In this document: positions 17,532-26,807 of the stretch, piece after piece
How positions within the stretch are numbered: the first letter of the stretch is position 1
Layout of the letters: each line of letters begins with the position of its first letter
From: Lactococcus lactis
GTDB lineage: Bacteria > Bacillota > Bacilli > Lactobacillales > Streptococcaceae
DNA: 64,000 bases
Assembly (NCBI RefSeq): GCF_029023865.1
Contig: NZ_CP118969.1
Location: forward strand, 2,418,001-2,482,000
Reading direction: 5' to 3'
Notes under the pieces: generated by a model
What the model was told of the DNA's origin: nothing
What the model saw: only the letters and a program-made list of their open reading frames with translations
Database searches by the model: none
Translations under genes and position numbers: made by a program

Positions 17532-19502
17532 TTACTCAAAATCTTTCCACGAAGCTGCTTTTGAACGATGCGTTTCTTGGATTCTCCGGAACATTTTTTG
17601 AATGTCATCCCCTGAAAAATGAACAATCGTTGGCCGTCCATGCGCACAACTATAAGGATTTTTACAAGTTGCTAATTCTGCGAGTAAAGCTCTAGCTGAC
17701 TCGGCGTCAAGGGGATGATTAGCTTTAATTGAACTTTTACAAGCAACCATTGCAGCTAAATCATGACGATATTTTTTGAGTGAAAATTCTTTTGATGAGA
17801 GAATAATATCAATCATTTCATTAATTGATTTCTCTATCTCGGTTTCTTTTAACCAGATTGGATGTTCTCTTAAAATGAATTGATTTTCTCCGTATTCTTC
17901 TAAGAAAACACCGGCTTCATGCAACAAATCTTTCTTCTCGGCTAAAACAATAAAATCATTTTTGGCTAAAATGAACAAATATGGTGCAAGTAAAATTTGT
18001 TGCTCCATACTGACCTCACCAATTTTATCTTTCCAATACTCATATTTGATTCGCTCTTGAGCCGCATGTTGGTCAACCAAGTAAAGTCCTTCTTTGGACT
18101 GACAAAGTAAATAAGTCGCATGCAATTGTGCCAAGTATTCAAGCTGCGGAAAAGTTGATGACTGACTTATCTTTGCTTCATTATCAAAATCAATTTCAAA
18201 GTTGCTGACAGTATTTTCTAGACTGTTGTCAGTAATTTCAGTAGTACTTTCCACAGTTCTGTCAGTCATTTTTTCACTGACAGCATCTGTATTAAGTTGA
18301 TTTTCTGTAAAATTATCAAAAGTTTGTTCAGACGAATCATTTGAAGCTTGATTTTTATTGATTTTAAAAGTTGCCTCTTCTCTGACATAAAAATCTTGGC
18401 GAACATTATCATAATATAAAGGATTATTTTGCAAAGGAAGTTCCGTTTGAACAGAAAGAGTTTCCTTTTCTTTAGCTCTTCCTTGCAAATTTTCCAAAGC
18501 TTCTGGAATCAAAACACCTTCTGATAAAGCCTCATCAATTGCTTTAGAAATTAAAGCCATCAATTCACGCTCTTTAGACAAACGCACCTCTTGTTTTGTC
18601 GGATGAACATTAACATCAGCAAGTGTTGGGTCAATTTTAATCGATAAAATAGCAAAAGGGAACCGTCCCACCATCAATCGATTGCCATATCCTTCTAAAA
18701 TTGCCCGATTCAATAAAAAGTTTTTGATAAATCGACCATTTATTAAAATCGTAATATAATTACGATTAGCCCTTGTCAGCTCTGGTATGCTGACATAACC
18801 TGTTAGTTCAAAATCTAAGTCTGAGCCCTTGATTTGACGCATTTTTTTCGCTGTCCCTATGCCATAAATTGCAGCAATAACCTGGCGTAAATCACCATTT
18901 CCAGCCGTTTTCAAAAATTCTTTACCCTCATTAACTAAAGTAAAGGAAATCTCTGGATGAGCCAGACTCAATCGGTTGATGATGTCTGTGATATGAGAAA
19001 GTTCAGCCTGCAAGGACTTGATATACTTGAGTCTTGCTGGTGTATTATAAAAAAGATTAGCAACAGAAATTTTCGTCCCCACTCGCTTAGCAAGTGGTTC
19101 TAAAGTTTCGATATTTCCACCTTTAGCAACTAGTTTTGTTCCTGATTCTTCCTCAGCCGTACTTGTTTCAATGGTCATCTGGCTGACAGAAGCGATTGAT
19201 GGCAGAGCCTCCCCCCGAAAACCAAGTGTTCTAATCCGAAACAAATCTGCCGAATCCTTGATTTTACTTGTTGCATGACGACGTAAAGCCAAAGCCACAT
19301 CTTCTTTTTCCAAACCCAAACCATCATCAATGACTTCAATTAACCGCAAACCAGCTTCTTCAACATTGATAATAATTTTACTGCTTCCAGCATCAATTGA
19401 GTTTTCGACTAATTCTTTGACAACACTAGCAGGCCGCTCAACCACCTCTCCAGCAGCAATTTGATTGGCGAGCGCTTCATTTAGTTCAATAATTTTTCCC
19501 AC
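17532..19502 (-). CDS. mutL: DNA mismatch repair protein MutL
   Basis: 656 residues. GHKL ATPase: [44 protein letters not shown]. The C-terminal half carries the endonuclease motif DQHA-X2-E-X4-E ([12 protein letters not shown]), plus [10 protein letters not shown] and CAHGRPT, so this MutL should nick DNA as in other Firmicutes lacking MutH. The start is GTG at 19502 (family N-terminus GKIIELNE); the frame is open 39 codons further up but covers the promoter (extended -10 TGTTATAAT near 19540). The linker contains several ACTGACAGA-type words in coding sequence. Confidence 0.96.
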   Translation of the reverse strand: MGKIIELNEALANQIAAGEVVERPASVVKELVENSIDAGSSKIIINVEEAGLRLIEVIDDGLGLEKEDVALALRRHATSKIKDSADLFRIRTLGFRGEALPSIASVSQMTIETSTAEEESGTKLVAKGGNIETLEPLAKRVGTKISVANLFYNTPARLKYIKSLQAELSHITDIINRLSLAHPEISFTLVNEGKEFLKTAGNGDLRQVIAAIYGIGTAKKMRQIKGSDLDFELTGYVSIPELTRANRNYITILINGRFIKNFLLNRAILEGYGNRLMVGRFPFAILSIKIDPTLADVNVHPTKQEVRLSKERELMALISKAIDEALSEGVLIPEALENLQGRAKEKETLSVQTELPLQNNPLYYDNVRQDFYVREEATFKINKNQASNDSSEQTFDNFTENQLNTDAVSEKMTDRTVESTTEITDNSLENTVSNFEIDFDNEAKISQSSTFPQLEYLAQLHATYLLCQSKEGLYLVDQHAAQERIKYEYWKDKIGEVSMEQQILLAPYLFILAKNDFIVLAEKKDLLHEAGVFLEEYGENQFILREHPIWLKETEIEKSINEMIDIILSSKEFSLKKYRHDLAAMVACKSSIKANHPLDAESARALLAELATCKNPYSCAHGRPTIVHFSGDDIQKMFRRIQETHRSKAASWKDFE

Positions 19503-19585
19503 AATAATCTCGCTCTCTTGTTTTTTTAAATTAATTCTAATTATAACACAAAAAGCAAGGGCTCGCTTTTCATTTTTTACTGACA

Positions 19586-19624
19586 AAAAATGATAGACAA
19601 GATGAAAATTGTCTATCATTTTTA
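19586..19624 (-). terminator. Terminator after the acidic membrane-protein gene
   Basis: A 13-bp stem (AAAATGATAGACA with TGTCTATCATTTT) and a T-run on the minus strand lie just past the stop at 19631 and separate that gene from mutL. Confidence 0.75.
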
Positions 19625-19630
19625 CATTAA

Positions 19631-20326
19631 TTAGTAGTTTCCAAAATCGCGGTAACCATTATCAAAATTATTATAGCTGTTAAAAGCAAAGACTAATACG
19701 AAAATAAGAATCAAAATTGCAATCACAAATAATACAATTCCAATGATGAATGCAACGAAACCTGCTCGATTCCAACCGTCCATGACCTTACGGAACTCTT
19801 CCTCATCACGATATTTATTATCTCGATTTTCAAGTGCCCATTTTTCGCCATTAAAACCAAAAACGATCATCCATACAATCCCAAAAATCCAACCTACCCA
19901 CGGTACCAAAGTAAGTAGAATCAAAAGTCCCAAATAAGCGCGATTGGCAATCCCAAACCACATAGTTAAAGCAAAAGCGCCCCAGTTCCATTTAGTTTTA
20001 ATTTCATCTTGATTTTCTAGTGAACGATTCTGAGGAATATCTGCATAAGCTGATTGTTCGCTCGTTTTCTCTTCGACTTTTGAATCAAGTGGTTCACTAG
20101 CAGCAATTACTGGTTCTGCAATCACTGGTTCACTTACAAAACCTTCTGAAACTTCAGCCTTGGCAACTACTGGCTCATCAAGTACAGGCTCTGAGGCATC
20201 CCATTCACTAATATCACTCTTAGTTGTTTCTTCTTGAGAAGCAAGATTCTCAGAATTTAATTCTTCAGTTGGCTCCACTTGAGTCTCTGGAATTTCTTGC
20301 CCTTTAAGTTCTTTTTCATTTCCCAT
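19631..20326 (-). CDS. Membrane protein with acidic repeat-rich N-terminus
   Basis: 231 residues, family not recognised. Residues 1-105 are acidic and low-complexity with repeated EPV(I/L)(A/D)EP-like units. [18 protein letters not shown] motif opens the membrane part, followed by hydrophobic segments at about 122-150 and 180-215 with a cytoplasmic charged loop ([20 protein letters not shown]). The tail is rich in Asn, Tyr and Phe. The WNWGAF/FG-NR arrangement recalls DUF2628-type proteins. It lies between mutS and mutL but has its own terminator, so a repair role is not implied. Confidence 0.7.
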   Translation of the reverse strand: MGNEKELKGQEIPETQVEPTEELNSENLASQEETTKSDISEWDASEPVLDEPVVAKAEVSEGFVSEPVIAEPVIAASEPLDSKVEEKTSEQSAYADIPQNRSLENQDEIKTKWNWGAFALTMWFGIANRAYLGLLILLTLVPWVGWIFGIVWMIVFGFNGEKWALENRDNKYRDEEEFRKVMDGWNRAGFVAFIIGIVLFVIAILILIFVLVFAFNSYNNFDNGYRDFGNY

Positions 20327-20440
20327 GTTTAGCTCCTTTTTATGTTAGCTTCTACTCAATTCATCTTTCAATGAATCTCTTTTTAAGTAATTATAGCCTT
20401 TTTTCTTAGCTTATTTACAGAATAAGCCTCGCTACCAAGT

Positions 20441-22963
20441 TCAAAGTGAATCTTTAAGTTCCCACAAGAAATTCAAAGCCTCTCTTGCAGTCATATTATC
20501 AACATTTTGCCTTTTTATCTTTTCAATAATTTCTGAAGAATTTTCGGTAAAATCAAATAAACTAAGTTGTTCTTGTTCATCAGCAACTTTTTTAGCAGGC
20601 AAAGGTTTATTTTCTAACTTCTGCAAAATCAAATCTGCTCGCTCTAACAAAGGCTGTGGTAAACCTGCAATTTTCGCCACATGAATCCCATAGGATTTAT
20701 CAGCTGGTCCCTCTGTTATTTTATGCAAAAAAGTCACATTCCCATTTTGCTCCAAGGTAGCAACATGGACATTATCAAGATGATCGAGCGCTTCATCTAA
20801 GTCTGTCAATTCATGATAATGCGTAGCAAACAAGGTCTTTGCCCCAATATGGTCATGAACATATTCAATAATTGCTTGAGCTAGAGCCATCCCATCATAA
20901 GTTGCCGTTCCTCGCCCTAATTCATCAAAAATAATCAGGCTGCGACTGCTTGCCTTTTGAATGGCATGATTGGCCTCAGACATTTCAACCATAAAGGTCG
21001 ATTCCCCTGAAATCAAGTTATCACTGGCACCAATCCGTGTAAAGATGGCATCAAAAATTGGTAAATTGGCTGTTTCGGCTGGAACAAAAGATCCAATTTG
21101 AGCCATAATCACCGTCAAAGCAAATTGACGCATGTAGGTTGATTTACCTGACATATTCGGTCCTGTGATGAGTTGAATATCTGTTTGTTCAGGCAGTTCA
21201 ATATCATTTGGCACATATTCTTGAGCACCCATGACCGCTTCAACGACCGCATGACGACCGCCTTTAATTTCAACAATTCTTGAGCCATCTGTAAGCGTCG
21301 GACGGATATATCCTTGTTTTTCGGCAACGACAGATAGACTTTGTAAACAGTCAATTTCAGCAATTGTTTTGGCTAGAGCTTGTAGTCTGCCAATATATTG
21401 CTCCGTTTCAGTCCGAAGGCCCATGAATAAATCATATTCTAGAGATGATGATTTTTCACGCGCTTCCAACATAATTTCTTCAATTTCAGTTAATTCCTGA
21501 GAACCAAAACGCTCAGAATTTTTCAAAGTTGCCTTCCGATAAAAATGTTCAGGAACACTATTCAACTGACTTTGAGTAATATGAAAATAATAACCATCCT
21601 TACGATTATAATCAATTCGTAGTGTGGAAATTCCTGTCTTGGCTTTTTCATCTGCTTCCAATTTAGCAATCCAAGAAGTCCCATTTTCAAGCGCCTCCCG
21701 ATATTTATCTAATTGAGCATTGTAGCCTTTTTTAATAATGCCCCCTTCAGTAATCGTTCTTGAGGCATTCTCACTAATAGCTGAATTAATTAAACCAGAT
21801 AATTCTGGAATTTCGTCTAATTGGCTTTTTAACTCTTCTAATGGAGCTTCATTAAGCATTCCCAAAATATTTTTGATAGCAGGAACATTTGATAAAGAAT
21901 TAGCCAGCTGCAAAAAATCAACCGGAACAGCCTTACCAAAAGAAACACGTGAAGCCAAACGTTCTAAATCATAGACCCCTTTTAAGGCTTCTATCAAATC
22001 GGAACGCTCAAAGAAATGGTCTAAGAAAATTTGAACAATTTCCATTCGTTTTTGAATGGCTGAATTTGAAACCAAAGGACGGTCAATCCACGACCGTAAC
22101 ATTCTGGTTCCCATCGCTGTTTTCGTCTCATCAAGCAACCAATAAAGTGTGCCATGTTTTTTATTTTCTCTTTTATTTGCCGTCAGCTCTAAAGATGATT
22201 TTGTCGCAAAGTCCATTTGCAAAAAGTCTTTAATTTCATAATGTTCAACTTCTTGTAAGTGACTCAAATCACGCATTTGTGTTTCTTTTACGTAAGCCAA
22301 CAATTTTGAAGCGACTTGATTTTCTAGGGCGGTCAATCCTGACAAATCTATCAGTAAATTTTCAGAAATTTCAATTTGTTCTGAAATCAAAAGATTCATT
22401 TGTCTTTCAAAAACTTTTAATTGACTTTCATCTAAAGTAAAACCAGCTACAATTTCCCGCGCCTTGAGTGAAGCAATTTCTCCCACCACCGCTGAAAATT
22501 CGCTGAGCTCTGTCACCTTGAATTCCCCAGTTGATAAGTCTATATAGGAAAGAGCATAATGTTTATCTTTGAAGTCAATTGCCACCAAGAAATTATTATC
22601 AACCGAATTTGCAGTGTCAATCGTTGTCCCTGGGGTAATCACCTGTGTTACTGCCCGTTTAACAATTCCGACCGCTTTTTTCGGGTCTTCCATTTGTTCA
22701 GCAACAGCCACTTTGTAGCCTAAATCAACCAATTTATCAATGTATTCAGCTGCTGCATGGTGAGGAACACCAGCCATTGGAATTGGATTTTCTGAATTTT
22801 TATTTCTTGAAGTCAGGGTTAATTCTAATATTTGGGCAGCATTCACTGCATCATCATAGAAAAGCTCATAAAAATCACCCATCCGAAAGAGCAAGAAAGC
22901 ATCGGGATAATCTTGTTTGATGTCTAAATATTGTTGCATTCCTGGTGAAATTTTTTCAGCCAT
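20441..22963 (-). CDS. mutS: DNA mismatch repair protein MutS
   Basis: 840 residues. Mismatch-recognition motif GDFYELF (the Phe-X-Glu wedge) near residue 29, [14 protein letters not shown], then the C-terminal ATPase: Walker [33 protein letters not shown]. The C-terminal tail contains LFDF, resembling a clamp-binding motif (EQLSLFDF). It binds mismatches and recruits MutL, encoded two genes downstream. ATG at 22963. Confidence 0.97.
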   Translation of the reverse strand: MAEKISPGMQQYLDIKQDYPDAFLLFRMGDFYELFYDDAVNAAQILELTLTSRNKNSENPIPMAGVPHHAAAEYIDKLVDLGYKVAVAEQMEDPKKAVGIVKRAVTQVITPGTTIDTANSVDNNFLVAIDFKDKHYALSYIDLSTGEFKVTELSEFSAVVGEIASLKAREIVAGFTLDESQLKVFERQMNLLISEQIEISENLLIDLSGLTALENQVASKLLAYVKETQMRDLSHLQEVEHYEIKDFLQMDFATKSSLELTANKRENKKHGTLYWLLDETKTAMGTRMLRSWIDRPLVSNSAIQKRMEIVQIFLDHFFERSDLIEALKGVYDLERLASRVSFGKAVPVDFLQLANSLSNVPAIKNILGMLNEAPLEELKSQLDEIPELSGLINSAISENASRTITEGGIIKKGYNAQLDKYREALENGTSWIAKLEADEKAKTGISTLRIDYNRKDGYYFHITQSQLNSVPEHFYRKATLKNSERFGSQELTEIEEIMLEAREKSSSLEYDLFMGLRTETEQYIGRLQALAKTIAEIDCLQSLSVVAEKQGYIRPTLTDGSRIVEIKGGRHAVVEAVMGAQEYVPNDIELPEQTDIQLITGPNMSGKSTYMRQFALTVIMAQIGSFVPAETANLPIFDAIFTRIGASDNLISGESTFMVEMSEANHAIQKASSRSLIIFDELGRGTATYDGMALAQAIIEYVHDHIGAKTLFATHYHELTDLDEALDHLDNVHVATLEQNGNVTFLHKITEGPADKSYGIHVAKIAGLPQPLLERADLILQKLENKPLPAKKVADEQEQLSLFDFTENSSEIIEKIKRQNVDNMTAREALNFLWELKDSL

Positions 22964-23156
22964 TTTTTCTTCCTATCCCATCTAAATTTTACTGACGAAA
23001 TTCTTAGCATATCCGTAAGAAAATTTAACACTAAATATCCTAAAACAGAAATTCTGTCAGTATTTTTTTATTATATTTTTACTGACAAAAATTCTAGCAT
23101 CTCCATAAGCAAGCTTTCATGGCCTATCCTATGCCAGAATTTCTTGTCAGTACTTT

Positions 23157-23504
23157 TTATTCACCAGTTTCCAACAAAAGATTTACTTTCTCTTCTAATT
23201 CACCAGTGATATATTGAACTAAATCATTGACATCCTCTAATTTTGTAGCATAATCTTCTACCAAAGGATGATGCTTAATCCGTTTTTCAATGACTTGAGC
23301 CGACTGTGAAGTCTTTTTGTAAGCTTGTATTTTATCAATTTTTTGATATAAAACAGCCTCTTTTTGTAGAGCTTTCATTTCTTCTTGAGCTTTAAAAAGT
23401 TCTTGATTAGCCATTAGTGCTGTTTCAGCTTGTTGAAAATCTTTAACATAATCAAGACTTTTTATTTTTTCAACAAGCAAATCAACTAAGTCATCATAGT
23501 GCAT
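23157..23504 (-). CDS. YlbF/YmcA-family protein
   Basis: 115 residues, wholly helical. The pattern LDLLVEKIKSLDYVKDFQQAE, then NQELFKAQEEMKALQKEAVLYQ and KRIKHHPLVEDY, matches the YlbF/YmcA family. In Bacillus these proteins, with YaaT, act with RNase Y and in competence and biofilm control; in cocci the role is less clear. It lies upstream of mutS on the same strand, separated by about 190 bp that hold two ACTGACA...TGTCAGT inverted repeats. Confidence 0.8.
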   Translation of the reverse strand: MHYDDLVDLLVEKIKSLDYVKDFQQAETALMANQELFKAQEEMKALQKEAVLYQKIDKIQAYKKTSQSAQVIEKRIKHHPLVEDYATKLEDVNDLVQYITGELEEKVNLLLETGE

Positions 23505-23681
23505 CTCAAGCCTCCTTAAAATTTCATTAATTACTAATTATTTCTTTCATTAAAACTCTTAGACTTTATAAAATAATTATAACATATTTGGTAAAGTGAC
23601 GATACTTCGCTTTATAAATTAGGGTGAAATCTATAAAATATATTTAGTTTTTCAATCACTTCAACTTTTTTATCTATAAAA

Positions 23682-23704
23682 ACAGCCTGAAATGTTCAGG
23701 CTGT
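23682..23704 (-). terminator. Terminator after the 3-hydroxyisobutyrate-dehydrogenase-like gene
   Basis: ACAGCCTGA/TCAGGCTGT, a 9-bp stem with a 5-base loop, followed by a T-run on the minus strand just past the stop at 23720. Confidence 0.85.
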
Positions 23705-23719
23705 TTTGCGCTATTTCTC

Positions 23720-24601
23720 TTATTCTGGACGATGTCCATTTGGCCACCAAAGTTTAATCAAAGCTTGAGTCCCATCATTTTCAAAGCCTTTATCAGCTAA
23801 TTGCTCATAGAGTTCTTTTGCCCCTTTAGTTGCAGGAAGCTCAAGATTCATTTTTTCTGCCTCAGAAAGTGCAATCCCTAAGTCTTTGATGAAATGCTTA
23901 ACAAAAAATCCTGCACTATAATCTTCACGGAGAATCCGAGGCCCGTAATTAGCCAAAGACCAAGTAGCACCAGAACCTCCCCCAACAGTATTTAAAACTT
24001 TATCCAAATCCAAACAAGCCTTTTGGGCATAAGCTAAAAGCTCTGTCATTCCAGTCATTGTACCCGCAATACAAATTTGGTTAGCCATTTTAGTGTGTTG
24101 TCCACTTCCAGCTGCCCCTTGATGAGTAATAGTTTTTCCCATTTTTTCAAATAAAGGCAGAGTTTTCTCATAAGTTTCTGAATCACCACCAACCATAATG
24201 GTTAGTGTTGCATTTTTTGCACCCAAATCTCCTCCAGAAACAGGGGCATCAAGTGCGAATGCTCCAACTTTTTTGGCTTCTTGATAAATTTCTTGTGCTA
24301 AAGTTGGCTCAGTCGTCGTCATATCAATAAGAACTTTTCCTGAACAATCATTTTTGAAAATTCCTTCTGCACCAAAATAAACTTCGCGGACGTCCTTAGG
24401 ATAACCAACAATTGTAATCACAAACTCAGCTTGAGCCGCAGCCTTTTGTGGATTTTCAGCATAAGTTGCACCACGTGCCACAAGACCGTCCGTTTTTGAT
24501 TTTGTCCGATTATAAACAATTAAATCATGACCAGCGTCCATAAGATGACCAGCCATTGCGGCTCCCATCACACCCGTACCAATAAATGCTATTTTTGACA
24601 T
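23720..24601 (-). CDS. NAD(P)-binding beta-hydroxyacid dehydrogenase (HIBADH family)
   Basis: 293 residues. N-terminal Rossmann motif IAFIGTGVMGAAMAGHL, the substrate motif DAPVSGGDLGAKNATLTIMVGG (read at about 118-139), the helix with catalytic Lys (GSGQHTKMANQI) and a C-terminal helical domain (KDLGIALSEAEKMNLELPAT). The family reduces or oxidises small beta-hydroxyacids such as 3-hydroxyisobutyrate, tartronate semialdehyde or succinic semialdehyde. The exact substrate cannot be read from the sequence. Monocistronic. Confidence 0.88.
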   Translation of the reverse strand: MSKIAFIGTGVMGAAMAGHLMDAGHDLIVYNRTKSKTDGLVARGATYAENPQKAAAQAEFVITIVGYPKDVREVYFGAEGIFKNDCSGKVLIDMTTTEPTLAQEIYQEAKKVGAFALDAPVSGGDLGAKNATLTIMVGGDSETYEKTLPLFEKMGKTITHQGAAGSGQHTKMANQICIAGTMTGMTELLAYAQKACLDLDKVLNTVGGGSGATWSLANYGPRILREDYSAGFFVKHFIKDLGIALSEAEKMNLELPATKGAKELYEQLADKGFENDGTQALIKLWWPNGHRPE

Positions 24602-24642
24602 TTCTTCTCCTTTATTTAGCAGATTTATAAAATCTGTTTCGT

Positions 24643-24849
24643 CTAATTTTGGTAATCACGACGTTTACGGGCTTTATCTCCCCGCAACCGTTTGATTTTT
24701 CGGTTACGATATTCATCCAATTGATAAGTTTTCAACCATTTTTCAATAGCCACTCGTGAATTTCCTGTTTCTTCGCCAATGCTTGATAAAGAGCGTAAAG
24801 GATTTTCATCAATGATTTTCTCTAGTTCTTCTCTTGTTAATCTAGTCAT
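24643..24849 (-). CDS. Small helix-turn-helix protein
   Basis: 68 residues from the ATG at 24849 (preceded by GGAGAAAT). The sequence SLSSIGEETGNSRVAIEKWLKTY reads as a helix-turn-helix, followed by a very basic tail (NRKIKRLRGDKARKRRDYQN). The function is unknown; a DNA-binding role is inferred. It lies downstream of tRNA-Leu on the same strand with the tRNA terminator between. The in-frame extension up to 24963 overlaps the tRNA and is rejected. Confidence 0.65.
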   Translation of the reverse strand: MTRLTREELEKIIDENPLRSLSSIGEETGNSRVAIEKWLKTYQLDEYRNRKIKRLRGDKARKRRDYQN

Positions 24850-24881
24850 ATTTCTCCATCTCTTAAAAAGCTCAAAAGAGC

Positions 24882-24910
24882 AAAAAACGGCCAGCTTCCA
24901 GCCAACCGTC
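24882..24910 (-). terminator. Terminator of tRNA-Leu
   Basis: ACGGTTGGC and GCTGGCCGT form a stem with G-T pairs around TGGAA, followed by TTTTTT on the minus strand, 11 bases past the tRNA. Confidence 0.75.
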
Positions 24911-24920
24911 CACTTAATCA

Positions 24921-25003
24921 TGGGGAAGAAGGGATTTGAACCCTCACGCGATTTCTCGCACATGCACCTGAAGCATGCGTGTCTGCCATTCCACCACTTC
25001 CCC
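24921..25003 (-). tRNA. tRNA-Leu (CAG anticodon)
   Basis: Acceptor stem GGGGAAG/CTTCCCC, anticodon stem CATGC/GCATG with loop TTCAGGT giving anticodon CAG, a long class-II variable arm (TGCGAGAAATCGCGT) and the T-arm GGGTTCAAATCCC. The variable arm fixes leucine identity. CCA is not encoded; the discriminator A at 24921 is followed by TGATT. It is a single tRNA with its own promoter and terminator. Confidence 0.93.
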
Positions 25004-25080
25004 TACGGATCATAACCTTGTCCTTTTACGTAAGTCGCTAAAGCGACTACTACAAAGGCACTTCCCCTACGGGTCATAAC
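24995..25080 (-). repeat. 22-bp direct repeat duplicating the 5' end of tRNA-Leu
   Basis: CACTTCCCCTACGG(A/G)TCATAAC occurs at 24995-25016 (covering the tRNA 5' end) and again at 25059-25080 with one mismatch. Between them lies a perfect hairpin GTCGCTAAAGCGAC (25034-25047). Both copies lie inside the presumed tRNA precursor. Confidence 0.8.
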
Positions 25081-25088
25081 ACTTTTCT

Positions 25089-25117
25089 ATAATATCAGTT
25101 TAATAGAAAAAATGCAA
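25089..25117 (-). promoter_or_regulatory. Promoter of tRNA-Leu
   Basis: TTGCAT (25112-25117), 17 bases, TATTAT (25089-25094). Transcription would start near 25082, at the edge of the outer repeat copy. Confidence 0.6.
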
Positions 25118-25143
25118 GTTGAAAATCCGCTATGACGCCCTAT

Positions 25144-25521
25144 TTAAGCACCTCCGTGCCCTACAAACATTGCAACAATTAATATAATCAAAACTAAAGT
25201 TGTAATTGCCACATAGAGTTTATCTCCTTCTTTTGCAAAAGCCACAATTGAAGCAACTACTCGCAAAACAGGAGTCAAAATTAAGAGGAATAATCCAGTC
25301 ATCAACCAAGCCAATGCTTTAAATTCAACTAAACCACTTAAAATTTCATTAAATTTATCTGGCCAAACCCCTTCAGCATAACCAGAATGGCCGCTTAGGA
25401 GAAACATCAAAATTCCAATAATAATGACTGTAGTACTAACAAATACACCAATCCGAAGAATCTTTCCGATATTTCGCTCTATTTTGAGTAACTCTTCTTT
25501 TGTTAATTCTTTATTTACCAT
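25144..25521 (-). CDS. DUF1634-type small membrane protein
   Basis: 125 residues with three membrane segments (about 26-46, 70-92 and 103-122). The N-terminus KELTKEELLKIERNIGKILRIGV is amphipathic. The gene overlaps the stop of the TauE-type exporter by one base and is surely co-translated with it. Such pairs (TauE/SafE plus DUF1634) recur in Firmicutes, which suggests an accessory subunit of the anion exporter. Confidence 0.75.
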   Translation of the reverse strand: MVNKELTKEELLKIERNIGKILRIGVFVSTTVIIIGILMFLLSGHSGYAEGVWPDKFNEILSGLVEFKALAWLMTGLFLLILTPVLRVVASIVAFAKEGDKLYVAITTLVLIILIVAMFVGHGGA

Positions 25522-26372
25522 TAGAGCGATACCCCCAATCCTTTAAGCAACATTTGTAATGCCATAATTAAAATAACTGGAATGAAAATCAATCGAATTG
25601 TTTTCGCTGGTAACTTAGGCATAATTTTTGAGCCCAAAGCTGCACCGGCAACAATCCCAATAGCAAGCGGACCTGCTAAACTTGGATTAACATAGCCATT
25701 GAAAAAATAAACCGTTGCAGAAGCCGCTGCTGTTACCCCAATCATCAAATTTGAAGTCGCTGTTGAAGCTTTTAAAGGCATTTTCATCATTGAATCCATT
25801 GCCATGACCTTAAAGACCCCAGAACCAATTCCCAAAAGACCTGACGCAACACCAGCACCAAGCATTACAGCAGCACCACCTGGAACCTTTTCTACTTGAT
25901 AAGGAATTTCTTTGCCAAGCTGTTTATCATAATAGCTTGAGTTTAATTTTAATTTCTCAGCAATCTTGTCTGACTCCACCTTTTGAACAACTTCCTCACC
26001 TTTATGCATTTTCCGCCACATATTGTAGCCTTGGAAAATCAAAAGACAACCAAATAAAATATTTAAAATCGTAGCATCAAAAAATCCTGCTAAAATTGCA
26101 CCAACTAAACCACCAATTGTGGTAAATATTTCCAAAAACATAGCGGTACGAACATTAATCATATCATCTTTCAGATAAGAAATGGCCGCACCAGAACTTG
26201 TTGCAATAACGGCAACAATACTTGCCCCAATGGCATATTTAATATCAACACCAAAAAATGTCGTAATAATAGGCGTGATAATAATTCCACCCCCAAGACC
26301 CAAAATTGAGCCAAATACCCCTGCGACGAAACCAAGAAGTAACATCAACAGAGTAAATACTAATAAAGACAT
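25521..26372 (-). CDS. TauE/SafE-family sulfite/anion exporter
   Basis: 283 residues, eight or so membrane segments in two repeats. The N-terminus AGVFGSILGLGGGIIITP and the second-half match SGLLGIGSGVFKVMAMD are the paired TauE/SafE signatures. Members export sulfite, sulfoacetate or related anions. The ATG at 26372 has GGAG six bases upstream; a TTG at 26384 lies within that Shine-Dalgarno. Forms a two-gene operon with the DUF1634 gene. Confidence 0.87.
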   Translation of the reverse strand: MSLLVFTLLMLLLGFVAGVFGSILGLGGGIIITPIITTFFGVDIKYAIGASIVAVIATSSGAAISYLKDDMINVRTAMFLEIFTTIGGLVGAILAGFFDATILNILFGCLLIFQGYNMWRKMHKGEEVVQKVESDKIAEKLKLNSSYYDKQLGKEIPYQVEKVPGGAAVMLGAGVASGLLGIGSGVFKVMAMDSMMKMPLKASTATSNLMIGVTAAASATVYFFNGYVNPSLAGPLAIGIVAGAALGSKIMPKLPAKTIRLIFIPVILIMALQMLLKGLGVSL

Positions 26373-26557
26373 GTGTTTCTCCAATCTAATAACCCTATTT
26401 TACCAAAAACTTTTTAAAGCTGCTTGTTCCTTTGATTAAGATACTTTATCAAGAACATTTAAATCCTATTCTATTTTTTACAACCCCAATTTATGATATA
26501 ATTCTTATAAGATTAATGCTTCACAAGAGTTTTTGAGGCAACTTATTGGAGGTTAAA

Positions 26558-26737
26558 ATGAATAGACAAGAACTTGAGACACGACTTCGTCAAGAGCTAG
26601 CAATTCCCTTTTATAATGCTAAAATAGCCGAGCGCGATTATAGCGAGTCCGAATTTCAAGAAATGAAAGCTGAACTCAAAGCCGATATTGAACAGTACGC
26701 TCATGATTACGTCAATGAAACTAATACAAATGGTTAA
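26558..26737 (+). CDS. Small hypothetical protein, 59 residues
   Basis: Starts MNRQELETRLRQELAIPFYN behind a strong GGAGG (ATG at 26558). Charged and helical, with an acidic C-terminal half (EMKAELKADIEQYAHDY). A TATAAT near 26499 gives it its own promoter. Family not recognised. It lies directly upstream of zwf, separated by an inverted repeat of TTTACTGACAGAA-type arms. Confidence 0.6.
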   Translation: MNRQELETRLRQELAIPFYNAKIAERDYSESEFQEMKAELKADIEQYAHDYVNETNTNG

Positions 26738-26807
26738 ATTTTACTGACAGAAATTCTAAATCAGTCTGTCAGTAAATTAATTATTGTTTTTTAAAAAAGG
26801 AAAAAAT

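Noticed and set aside
24850-24963. Upstream extension of the small HTH gene
   Set aside because: It overlaps the tRNA-Leu and its terminator; the ATG at 24849 has a good Shine-Dalgarno.
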